DNA of 64,000 nt from Bacteroidota bacterium (GTDB taxonomy: Bacteria; Bacteroidota; Bacteroidia; Chitinophagales; Chitinophagaceae): assembly GCA_023423405.1 (NCBI GenBank), contig JAFAFR010000032.1:124001-188000 (forward strand), read 5' to 3'. Shown piece after piece: positions 51,689 through 59,839 of the stretch. The notes under the pieces are model-generated. The model had not been told where the DNA came from, searched no databases, and saw nothing but the letters and a program-made list of their open reading frames with translations. How positions within the stretch are numbered: position 1 is the stretch's first letter; every line of letters starts with the position of its first letter. Made by a program: the position numbers and the translations under genes.

Positions 51689-52429
51689 ATGTCTCCCGCT
51701 GAAACCATAGCCCGTTTGCGACAGGACCTGCTGCCCTTACAGGGTTTCAGGCCGATGACGAATGGACAGTCGCCTGTTCCCGGGCTGGGGGCCATCAACC
51801 GTGCATTTCCCAACGGCCGTTTTCCTTTGGGCACCATCCACGAGTTTCTTTCCCATGGACCCGAAAATGCGGCTGCCTCCAGTGGATTTATCACCGGCAT
51901 GGTATCCGCACTCATGCAATCGGGGGGCGCCGCGGTTTGGATCAGTCCATCGAGGCTGGTGTTTCCGCCTGCCTTACAATGGTTTGGCATAACGCCTGAC
52001 CGGGTCATTTTTCTTGAACTGCCGAAAGAAAAAGACCGGCTTTGGGCAACAGAGGAAGCCCTTAGCTGCAGTGCCCTGTCTGCCGTGGTTGCCGAAATCC
52101 CGGGCATTAATTTCACGCAATCCCGCCGGCTGCAACTGGCGGTGGAGCAAAGCCAGGTGACAGGTTTTATTCTTCGCAAAGACCTGCGCCAACCGCAAAC
52201 CACCGCCTGCATGGCGCGCTGGCAGGTCACGCCGCTTCCCAGCGAAGTAGAAGAGGCATTACCGGGTATTGGCTTCCCCCGCTGGGAAGTGGAATTGCTC
52301 AAAGCAAAAAATGGCAAGCCGGGAATATGGGAACTGGCATGGGCGGAAGGCCGGTTCCGGCAAATGGAAAACCCGCAGCGCCGCCAGCTTATTCCGATGG
52401 TCGGCGAACGCAAGCAAAAAACCGGGTGA
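51689..52429 (+). CDS. imuA: ImuA (RecA/SulA-like mutasome accessory protein)
   Basis: 246 aa. RecA-like N-terminal part (PVPGLGAINRAFPNGRFPLGTIHEFL ... SGFITGMVSALMQSGGAAVWIS) without a convincing Walker A, as in the ImuA family, and a C-terminal region GIWELAWAEGRFRQ. ImuA works with ImuB and DnaE2 in DNA-damage-induced mutagenesis. The ATG at 51689 sits 2 bp from the palindrome. imuB starts 1 bp after its stop. Confidence 0.88.
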   Translation: MSPAETIARLRQDLLPLQGFRPMTNGQSPVPGLGAINRAFPNGRFPLGTIHEFLSHGPENAAASSGFITGMVSALMQSGGAAVWISPSRLVFPPALQWFGITPDRVIFLELPKEKDRLWATEEALSCSALSAVVAEIPGINFTQSRRLQLAVEQSQVTGFILRKDLRQPQTTACMARWQVTPLPSEVEEALPGIGFPRWEVELLKAKNGKPGIWELAWAEGRFRQMENPQRRQLIPMVGERKQKTG

Positions 52430-52430
52430 T

Positions 52431-53933
52431 ATGAACAGGCGCTTTGTTTCCATATGGTTCCGTCATCTCACCACGGACTGGTTCGCCATCCGCCAGCCGG
52501 CGCTGAAAAATGAGTCCTTTGTACTGGGCGCACCCGTGCACGGCAGGATGGTCATCACCGCCGTTAGTGCAAAGGCGCAGCAACAGGGAATTAACGCTGG
52601 CATGGTGCTGGCCGATGCCAGGGCCATCCTGCCCGGCCTGTGCATGCTGGAGGATGTACCGGGACTTGCTGACAAACTGCTGGCACGCCTTGCCGAATGG
52701 TGCATCCGGTTTACACCAGTAGCCGCCGTTGACCCACCCAATGGATTGATCCTGGATGCCAGCGGCTGCGCTCATTTATGGGGCGGCGAAGCGTCCTATC
52801 TAAAAGCCCTGCAAAAAAAACTGGAAGGCCGCGGCTACAGTGTTCGGTTGTCCATGGCAGGTAGCATTGGTGCAGCATGGGCGCTGGCAAGGTATGGAAG
52901 GGACCCGGCGGCAATAAAAAACGGCTGGGAAACAGAGGCCCTGCTTTCTTTGGCGCCACAGGCGCTGCGCCTCGAAACGGCCACCACGGAACGGCTGCAC
53001 AAGCTGGGACTTTCACAGATCGGCAGTTTTATTGCCATACCCCGCTCCACGCTCCGGCGAAGGTTCGGCCAGCATTTTATCACAAGGCTGAACCAGGCCC
53101 TGGGCCTGGAGGAGGAAATGATCCAACCCGTGCAACCCTTCGTTCCTCACAGCGAAAGGCTGCCCTGCCTGGAACCCATTGTAACACTTACCGGTATCGA
53201 AATCGCGCTGCAACGCCTGCTGGAAAGCTTGTGTCACCGCCTGCAGCGCGAAAACAAAGGGCTTCGTAAAGCTGTGTTTAAAAGCTATCGCGTGGATGGA
53301 AAAACCATACAGGTGGAGATCGGCACCAATCGCCCTTCCCACAACACCGCCCACCTGTTCAAATTATTTGAAAACAAATTACCGGAGATAGAACCGGACC
53401 TGGGGATCGAATTATTTGTGCTGGAAGCGCCCAGCGTGGAAGACCACTACCCTGCCCAGGAAAAATGCTGGGAAACCGCCGGCGGGCTGGACGACCCGCG
53501 CATCGCCGAGTTGCTGGACAGGCTGACCGCCAAATTAGGCGCCGGCGCCATTCACCGCTACCTGCCGGCCGAACACTACTGGCCCGAGCATTCCATTCAA
53601 CCGGCCAGTTCTTTGCAGGAACAGGCTGCTACTGCCTGGGCGGTAAAAAGACCCAGGCCCCTGCACCTGCTGCCCCGGCCCGAACCGGTTGAAGTAACCG
53701 CCCCCATCCCCGATTACCCACCCATGCTGTTCCGGTACAAAGGAAAACTGCATAAGATAGTAAAGGCCGACGGTCCCGAACGTATTGAACAGGAATGGTG
53801 GCTGCACCAGGGACAACACCGCGATTATTATGCCGTGGAAGATGAGCAGGGCTGCCGCTACTGGCTGTTCCGGCTGGGACATTATGATACAAAAAAAACA
53901 TACCAATGGTTTGTGCATGGATTTTTTGCCTGA
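52431..53933 (+). CDS. imuB: ImuB (catalytically inactive Y-family polymerase homologue)
   Basis: 500 aa from the ATG at 52431 (MNRRFVSIWF). Y-family fold with HhH region (TTERLHKLGLSQIGSFIAIPRSTLRRRFG), but the catalytic acidic residues are missing: the first motif reads SIWFRHLTTDWF rather than DxD-type, and the second SxDE-type motif reads AVDPPNGLILDASG. This is normal for ImuB, which serves as an adaptor between DnaE2 and the sliding clamp. The C-terminal ~150 residues form a separate domain ending TKKTYQWFVHGFFA. It lies 13 bp before dnaE2. Confidence 0.92.
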   Translation: MNRRFVSIWFRHLTTDWFAIRQPALKNESFVLGAPVHGRMVITAVSAKAQQQGINAGMVLADARAILPGLCMLEDVPGLADKLLARLAEWCIRFTPVAAVDPPNGLILDASGCAHLWGGEASYLKALQKKLEGRGYSVRLSMAGSIGAAWALARYGRDPAAIKNGWETEALLSLAPQALRLETATTERLHKLGLSQIGSFIAIPRSTLRRRFGQHFITRLNQALGLEEEMIQPVQPFVPHSERLPCLEPIVTLTGIEIALQRLLESLCHRLQRENKGLRKAVFKSYRVDGKTIQVEIGTNRPSHNTAHLFKLFENKLPEIEPDLGIELFVLEAPSVEDHYPAQEKCWETAGGLDDPRIAELLDRLTAKLGAGAIHRYLPAEHYWPEHSIQPASSLQEQAATAWAVKRPRPLHLLPRPEPVEVTAPIPDYPPMLFRYKGKLHKIVKADGPERIEQEWWLHQGQHRDYYAVEDEQGCRYWLFRLGHYDTKKTYQWFVHGFFA

Positions 53934-53946
53934 CCTGTAAAATAGA

Positions 53947-56900
53947 ATGATGCGTTATACAGAATTACAGGTAACATCAAATTTCAGCTTCCTGCGCGGC
54001 GCTTCCCATCCTGAAGAGCTGGCTGAGCAGGCAGCCGCTTACGGTTATACGGCCATCGCCCTCACCGACCGGAACAGCTTTGCCGGTATTGTACGTGCGC
54101 ATGCCGCCGCCAAAAAGAAAAACATCCGCCTGATCCCCGCCTGCCGGCTCGACCTGCAGGATGGCCCCAGCCTGCTGGCTTATCCTACTAACCTAAATGC
54201 CTATTCGAAATTATCTAACCTGCTCACCAAAGGGAATCTCCGCGCCGAAAAAGGAGAATGTCATTTATACAAACAGGACGTATTTGATATGGCCGGTGAT
54301 ATCAAATTCATTTGTATTTCCCCCGGTGAATTAAACGAATCTTTCGAATTTCCGGCTTCTTTCAAAACCAACCTGCAGGAATACAAAACCTTCCTGGGAA
54401 AAGAACTGTACCTGGCAGCAAGCAGGCAGTATGGCGGCGATGATACCAAACAGCTCTACCGCCTCCATCAGTTGTCATCGGAATTTGCTGTTCCCCTGGT
54501 AGCTACCAACGACGTGCATTACCACCATCCTGCGCGCAGGGAACTGCAGGATGTGATCACCTGCGTCCGGGAAAAACGCACCATCCACAACGCAGGCTAC
54601 CGGCTGCACCCCAATGCGGAAAGATACCTGAAGCCCATAGACGAAATGATCCGCCTCTTCCGTCAATACCCTAACGCCTTAGCACAAACGCAGGAGATAG
54701 AAGCCGCCTGCCGCTTCTCCCTGGATGAATTAAAATACCGTTATCCCAAAGAGGTCACCACGGAGGGGCGTACCCCGCAGGAAGAACTCAGCTTTCTTGC
54801 CTGGCAGGGAGCCCGCCAGATCTATGGAGAGCATATTCCCGAAAAAATCAGTACCTCCATCAACTATGAACTGGCTTTCATGGAGGAAATGAACTATGCG
54901 GAATATTTCCTTACGGTGTATGACATTGTACGTTTTGCAAAGGAAAACAACATTCTTTGCCAGGGCCGCGGGTCTGCCGCCAATTCCACGGTGTGTTATT
55001 GTCTCGGCATCACTTCTGTTGATCCCACCCAGTTCGATCTGCTGTTTGAACGATTCATTTCTTCGGCCCGCAACGAGCCCCCCGATATCGATGTGGATTT
55101 TGAGCACGAAAGAAGAGAGGAAGTGATGCAGTACATCTACCGGAAATACGGGCGCGACCGTGCAGGCATTGTAGCCACGGTTACGCAACTGCATTACAAG
55201 GGCGCCATACGCGATGTAGGCAAAGCGATGGGCTTATCCGTTGATATGGTGGGACTCCTGGCGCGCTGCAGCGGCCTGCACGACGAGGGCATCAACGAAA
55301 AACGCATCCGGGACGAAGGACTGGATCCCCGCGACCCGCTGCTGCGAAAAGTGTTAACGCTGACCAGCCAGTACATGGGCTTCCCACGCCAGTTGGGACA
55401 ACATACCGGCGGCTTTGTGATCACCGATGGAAGATTGTCGGACCTCTGCCCCATACTGAACGCCAGGATGGAAGACCGCACCTGCATCGAGTGGAACAAG
55501 GACGATATAGACGCCCTCGGCTTTTTGAAAATAGATGTGCTGGCATTGGGCATGCTCACCTGCATCCGCAAGGCCTTCGATAAAGCAAAGCAGCACTATG
55601 GACTGCATCTTACCCTGGCGAATATTCCGCCGGAAGACCCTGCCGTTTACGATATGATCTGCCGCGCCGATACCATTGGCGTATTCCAGATCGAAAGCCG
55701 GGCACAGATGTCCATGTTACCGAGATTAAAGCCGCGCGAATTTTATGACCTGGTGATCGAAGTAGCCATCGTGCGGCCCGGCCCCATACAGGGCGATATG
55801 GTGCATCCTTATTTAAGACGGCGCAACGGCCAGGAAGAAGTGGATTACCCTTCGACAGAATTAAAAGAGATCCTCAAGCGTACATACGGAGTTCCTCTTT
55901 TCCAGGAGCAGGCCATGAAAATAGCCATTGTGGCAGCAGGGTTTACCCCCGCCGAAGCGGATGAGCTGCGCCGCAGCATGGCCACTTTCAAAGCCAAAGG
56001 AATGGTGGCGCATTTTGAAAAAAAGCTGGTGAATGGAATGACCTCAAAAGGATACAGCCGCGAATATGCCATGCGCGTGTTCCGGCAACTGGAAGGATTC
56101 GGAAGCTATGGATTTCCTGAAAGCCATGCCGCCAGTTTTGCCTTGCTGGTATATGTTTCTTCCTGGATCAAATGTTTTCATCCCGAAATATTTGCCTGCG
56201 CTTTGCTGAACAGCCAGCCCATGGGATTTTACCAGCCCGCGCAGATCATTACAGATGCGCGTAAGCACGGCGTGGAAGTGAGGCCGGTAGACATCAACCA
56301 TTCCGACTGGGATCATACGCTCGAAGAAAGATCCGGCGAAGAACGCTGCGCCTTACGCCTGGGTTTCCGGCAGGTGAAAGGACTTCGGGAAGAAGACATG
56401 CAACTACTGGTATCCCTGCGAAAGTTGGGGTACACCAATATGACCGAAATCCGCCATACCGGCCTGCCGGAAACCGCCCTGGAAAAACTGGCGGATGCCG
56501 ATGCTTTCCGGTCCATCGGGCTCGACCGCAGGCAGGCGCTGTGGGATGTTTCCATCAAAGACAACCCGGTTGCGCTGTATGCCGGGCAGCCTGCTGAAGA
56601 TCGTACCGAACAGGTGACACTGCCGCAAATGCTACTTTCCGAACATGTTATCCAGGATTATGCGGCAACCGCACTTTCGCTGAAAGCACATCCTGTGAGT
56701 TTTGTGCGGGAAAAGCTGCAGCAGTTGCACATCCTTCCCACACAGGCGCTGGCAAGCTGCAAAGATGGCGACCTGGTAAAAGTTGCAGGTCTTATTTTAG
56801 TGCGGCAAAGGCCGGGCACAGCAACCGGTATTTGTTTTATAACCATAGAAGATGAAACAGGCAGCGCCAACCTGGTGGTTTTCCAAAAACTCTTTGAAGC

Positions 56901-57078
56901 CTACCGGAAAGAGATCCTGCAATCCAAACTGATCATGGTGGAAGGCAGGTTGCAGATCGAAGGAGAAGTGATCCATGTTATAGTGAGCAAGTGTTATAAC
57001 TTTTCGCCACTCCTGCGCCAACTGGCGCCTGCGCGACAGAAAGGCCTGCCAATTCCCGAGGCCAGGAATTTTAAGTAG
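53947..57078 (+). CDS. dnaE2: Error-prone DNA polymerase III alpha subunit DnaE2
   Basis: 1043 aa C-family polymerase for translesion synthesis. N-terminal PHP domain (YTELQVTSNFSFLRGASHP, ALTDRNSFAGIV), polymerase core with catalytic aspartates in PPDIDVDFEHERREEV and the upstream QGRGSAANSTVCY, FVITDGRLSDLCP, a tandem HhH region and a C-terminal OB fold (VKVAGLILVRQRPGTATG). The replicative DnaE tail (tau-binding) is absent, as in DnaE2. ATG ATG at 53947/53950. Third gene of the imu cassette. Confidence 0.96.
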   Translation: MMRYTELQVTSNFSFLRGASHPEELAEQAAAYGYTAIALTDRNSFAGIVRAHAAAKKKNIRLIPACRLDLQDGPSLLAYPTNLNAYSKLSNLLTKGNLRAEKGECHLYKQDVFDMAGDIKFICISPGELNESFEFPASFKTNLQEYKTFLGKELYLAASRQYGGDDTKQLYRLHQLSSEFAVPLVATNDVHYHHPARRELQDVITCVREKRTIHNAGYRLHPNAERYLKPIDEMIRLFRQYPNALAQTQEIEAACRFSLDELKYRYPKEVTTEGRTPQEELSFLAWQGARQIYGEHIPEKISTSINYELAFMEEMNYAEYFLTVYDIVRFAKENNILCQGRGSAANSTVCYCLGITSVDPTQFDLLFERFISSARNEPPDIDVDFEHERREEVMQYIYRKYGRDRAGIVATVTQLHYKGAIRDVGKAMGLSVDMVGLLARCSGLHDEGINEKRIRDEGLDPRDPLLRKVLTLTSQYMGFPRQLGQHTGGFVITDGRLSDLCPILNARMEDRTCIEWNKDDIDALGFLKIDVLALGMLTCIRKAFDKAKQHYGLHLTLANIPPEDPAVYDMICRADTIGVFQIESRAQMSMLPRLKPREFYDLVIEVAIVRPGPIQGDMVHPYLRRRNGQEEVDYPSTELKEILKRTYGVPLFQEQAMKIAIVAAGFTPAEADELRRSMATFKAKGMVAHFEKKLVNGMTSKGYSREYAMRVFRQLEGFGSYGFPESHAASFALLVYVSSWIKCFHPEIFACALLNSQPMGFYQPAQIITDARKHGVEVRPVDINHSDWDHTLEERSGEERCALRLGFRQVKGLREEDMQLLVSLRKLGYTNMTEIRHTGLPETALEKLADADAFRSIGLDRRQALWDVSIKDNPVALYAGQPAEDRTEQVTLPQMLLSEHVIQDYAATALSLKAHPVSFVREKLQQLHILPTQALASCKDGDLVKVAGLILVRQRPGTATGICFITIEDETGSANLVVFQKLFEAYRKEILQSKLIMVEGRLQIEGEVIHVIVSKCYNFSPLLRQLAPARQKGLPIPEARNFK

Positions 57079-57107
57079 CTTTAAAACTCTTATCAACCAT
57101 TCCTGCC

Positions 57108-57401
57108 ATGAACGAAGAATACCTGGCACTGCCGCTGGTTAAAAACGAAGAAGAAAAACGTTTTGAACTGCAGGTAGGCGAGCATACCGCTTTTATCGAT
57201 TATAAGGAACGCGATAAAAAAATCTGGCTGATCCACACGGAAGCGCCCGAAGCCTTAAGAGGAAAAGGAGCAGCAAGCGCGCTGATCGAGAAAACGCTTT
57301 CATACATAGAAGAAAACGGGTACAGACTCATCGCCCTATGCCCGCTGGTAGTGGCTTATCTTAAACGCCATCCCGAGTGGAACAGGATCCTGGACCAATA
57401 A
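57108..57401 (+). CDS. Small GNAT-like acetyltransferase (COG2388/YjdJ type)
   Basis: 97 aa, the minimal GNAT form. The family blocks FIDYKERDKKIWLIHTEAP, the CoA loop LRGKGAASALIEKTL, and LCPLVVAYLKRHPEW are all present. The substrate is unknown. It follows dnaE2 by 29 bp and may be carried on the same transcript. Convergent with the sulfatase. Confidence 0.85.
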   Translation: MNEEYLALPLVKNEEEKRFELQVGEHTAFIDYKERDKKIWLIHTEAPEALRGKGAASALIEKTLSYIEENGYRLIALCPLVVAYLKRHPEWNRILDQ

Positions 57402-57410
57402 GGGCAGGCT

Positions 57411-57440
57411 CAGCCGCAGGCACAGTCAACCGCAGGCACA
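57411..57440. repeat. Two-copy 14-bp direct repeat between convergent genes
   Basis: CAGCCGCAGGCACA (57411-57424) and CAACCGCAGGCACA (57427-57440), period 16 bp, in the gap between the GNAT-like gene and the sulfatase stop. Confidence 0.6.
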
Positions 57441-57441
57441 T

Positions 57442-59763
57442 TTACTTCATATGCACATCCACTTTCTTTATGGTGCCGGTGAATGCGAAGCTGGGAGGAT
57501 AATCACCTACCGGTGATCCCAGGTCATTGCCGATGTCGAAGGTTTCGTCGGAAGAAAAAGAAGACCGCGGCGTGCGCGGAATAGCAGCTTTTCCTACAGA
57601 CTTTCCGTTTACCAGCAGCTCCGCATCCATCGGTTTTACCGGGCCATTGCCTTTGACCTGGAGCGTAATGGTTGCATCACCCTTCAGCGGCGCCGTTCCT
57701 TTCACCACGTATTTTCTTTCTCCAAAATCATTGTACACGTAATGAGGAACGCCATTTTTCATGTAGATGGACCACCCGGCTGCCACACCGCCCAGGGCCA
57801 CCAATACACCATTCTCCGTTCCTTTCAAACCGGTCAGATCTACCTGCAATTCGTAACTGGTGCCCAGAAAGTTGGGTGCACTTTTCTCCGGTATTCGCAC
57901 TGCGCCCGGGAAATAACTAAAGTCCGTCTTACCCGTGGATGCAAGCGGCAGGCTTGCAGGATCAAACCTGGCCCCACCCCTGTCGTCCAATGGATACACA
58001 TTGTATTTGCGCGCCTCCTGGTCAAATACGGCCTGCATTTCTTTTAGCTTTTCCGGGTTGGAAGCCGCCAGGTTGTTTGCCTGCGAAAAATCCTTCGTCA
58101 TGTCATATAGTTCCCAAACATCGTTGTCAAAGGAGGATGTGGTGGAAAAATCCCAGGTCAGTTTGCGGTGTTTGGTGCCGGCATACCATCCATCGTGATA
58201 GATCCCCCTGTCGCCCATGATCTCAAAATACTGGGTGGTATGTTTGGTTTTGGCATCCTTATCGTCGAAGGAGTAGATCATACTGACGCCCTCCAGTGGT
58301 TTTTGCTTTACGCCGTTCACGTATTCAGGAAACTGGATGCCGGCCGCTTCGTAAATGGTCGGCGCAATATCGATCACATGGTGAAACTGCCTTCTCACCT
58401 CGCCCTTCGCTTTAATGCGCGCCGGCCAGCTGATGGCAACGGGATTGGATGTTCCGCCATAGTGGGAAGCCACCAGTTTGAACCACTGGAAGGGCGAGCT
58501 TAACGCCCATGCCCAACCGCAGTTGTAGTGGTTATGGGTTTCGGGCCCTCCTATCTTATCGATGTTCTTCAATATCGTCTGGAAGTCTTCCTTGAATCCA
58601 TTCAGGCTCGCGATCTCATTGAACATCCCTTTTTCCTGCCCCTCGCTGCTGGCGCCGTTATCGCCCACCATATAAAGGAAGATGGTATTGTCGAGTTCTC
58701 CCATTTCTTCCAGCACATCCAGCAAACGGCCGGCCTCATAATCGGTTTGTTCGGCAAAACCGGCGTACACTTCCATCAGGCGGCGGGCCACTTTTTTTTC
58801 ATCATCACTGAGGCTTGCCCAATCGGGGATGTCGTTGGGCTTGGGCGTGAGCTTCGTATCTGCCGGCACTTTTCCCTCCTTAAGCTGCCGCTCATAGATC
58901 TGTTGCCGCAGCGCTTCATATCCTTCATCAAATTTTCCTTTGTATTTATCACTCCATTGTTTGGATACATGGTGCGGAGCATGAGTGGCGCCCGGCGCAA
59001 AATACATGAAGAAGGGTTTCTCCGGCGCTACCGAATGTTGCAGGCGCAGCCAGGATATGGCGTTGTCGGCAAGATCGTCGTTCAGGTTGTAGCCTGGTTT
59101 GGACGGCGGCTCAATGGGCGTATTCCCATCGTACAACGCCGGGTAATACTGGTGCGTTTCGCCGCTGATGAAACCATAGTATTTATCGAACCCCTGACCG
59201 GAAGGCCAGGTATTGAACGGACCCGCCGGGTTGTTTTCCCAGAGCGCCGTCAGGTGCCACTTGCCAAATGCAGCCGTGGTATATCCCGAATGTTTCAGCA
59301 CGGTCGACACAAAGGCCGCTGTATTCGGGATCTGGCCCGTGTATCCATTGTAAGCCGTACCAATCTCTATGATCGTGGCCATGTTCACGCTGTGGTGGTT
59401 CCTGCCCGTAAGCATGGCCGCCCGGGTGGGACTGCATTGCGCTGTGGTATGAAAATCCACATAGGTCAGTCCATTGCGGGCCACCCTGTCGAGGTTGGGA
59501 GAAGCAATGGGACCGCCAAAGCTGTTCAATGCGCCGAAGCCAATGTCATCGATCATAAAGATCACCACGTTGGGAGCGCCTTCTTTCGCCCTTACCACAG
59601 GAACGGTTCCGTGTTTGGCATCCTGGTAATGCGGCGTTACAGTGGCGCCGGCCACCGGTTCGTCTGCTTTGGGAAGACCGGAAGCCGCCGGTGACTTATC
59701 CTGCCCTGGCTGGTTACAGGCGGCCAGCAAAAGAACCAGCAACGGAACGAATAATTGCTTCAT
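57442..59763 (-). CDS. Sulfatase lipoprotein (formylglycine type)
   Basis: 773 aa. Lipoprotein signal with lipobox LLAAC (C16). Sulfatase domain: metal-binding NVVIFMIDDIGFG (D72, D73), the formylglycine site QCSPTRAAMLTGR (C110), FGKWHLTALW, and GDNGASSEG. Cys (not Ser) at position 110 fits an anaerobic- or FGE-type maturase. The last ~150 residues (from about 620) form an extra beta-rich domain beyond the sulfatase fold. Arylsulfatase-like, probably acting on sulfated glycans or aryl sulfates; the substrate is unknown. Confidence 0.9.
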   Translation of the reverse strand: MKQLFVPLLVLLLAACNQPGQDKSPAASGLPKADEPVAGATVTPHYQDAKHGTVPVVRAKEGAPNVVIFMIDDIGFGALNSFGGPIASPNLDRVARNGLTYVDFHTTAQCSPTRAAMLTGRNHHSVNMATIIEIGTAYNGYTGQIPNTAAFVSTVLKHSGYTTAAFGKWHLTALWENNPAGPFNTWPSGQGFDKYYGFISGETHQYYPALYDGNTPIEPPSKPGYNLNDDLADNAISWLRLQHSVAPEKPFFMYFAPGATHAPHHVSKQWSDKYKGKFDEGYEALRQQIYERQLKEGKVPADTKLTPKPNDIPDWASLSDDEKKVARRLMEVYAGFAEQTDYEAGRLLDVLEEMGELDNTIFLYMVGDNGASSEGQEKGMFNEIASLNGFKEDFQTILKNIDKIGGPETHNHYNCGWAWALSSPFQWFKLVASHYGGTSNPVAISWPARIKAKGEVRRQFHHVIDIAPTIYEAAGIQFPEYVNGVKQKPLEGVSMIYSFDDKDAKTKHTTQYFEIMGDRGIYHDGWYAGTKHRKLTWDFSTTSSFDNDVWELYDMTKDFSQANNLAASNPEKLKEMQAVFDQEARKYNVYPLDDRGGARFDPASLPLASTGKTDFSYFPGAVRIPEKSAPNFLGTSYELQVDLTGLKGTENGVLVALGGVAAGWSIYMKNGVPHYVYNDFGERKYVVKGTAPLKGDATITLQVKGNGPVKPMDAELLVNGKSVGKAAIPRTPRSSFSSDETFDIGNDLGSPVGDYPPSFAFTGTIKKVDVHMK

Positions 59764-59839
59764 ATGTAGTTATTTCCGGAAAACAATGTATTCAGAACTG
59801 CTTTCCGTAAAACTACACTTTTGTGTACCAGGAATCCAT

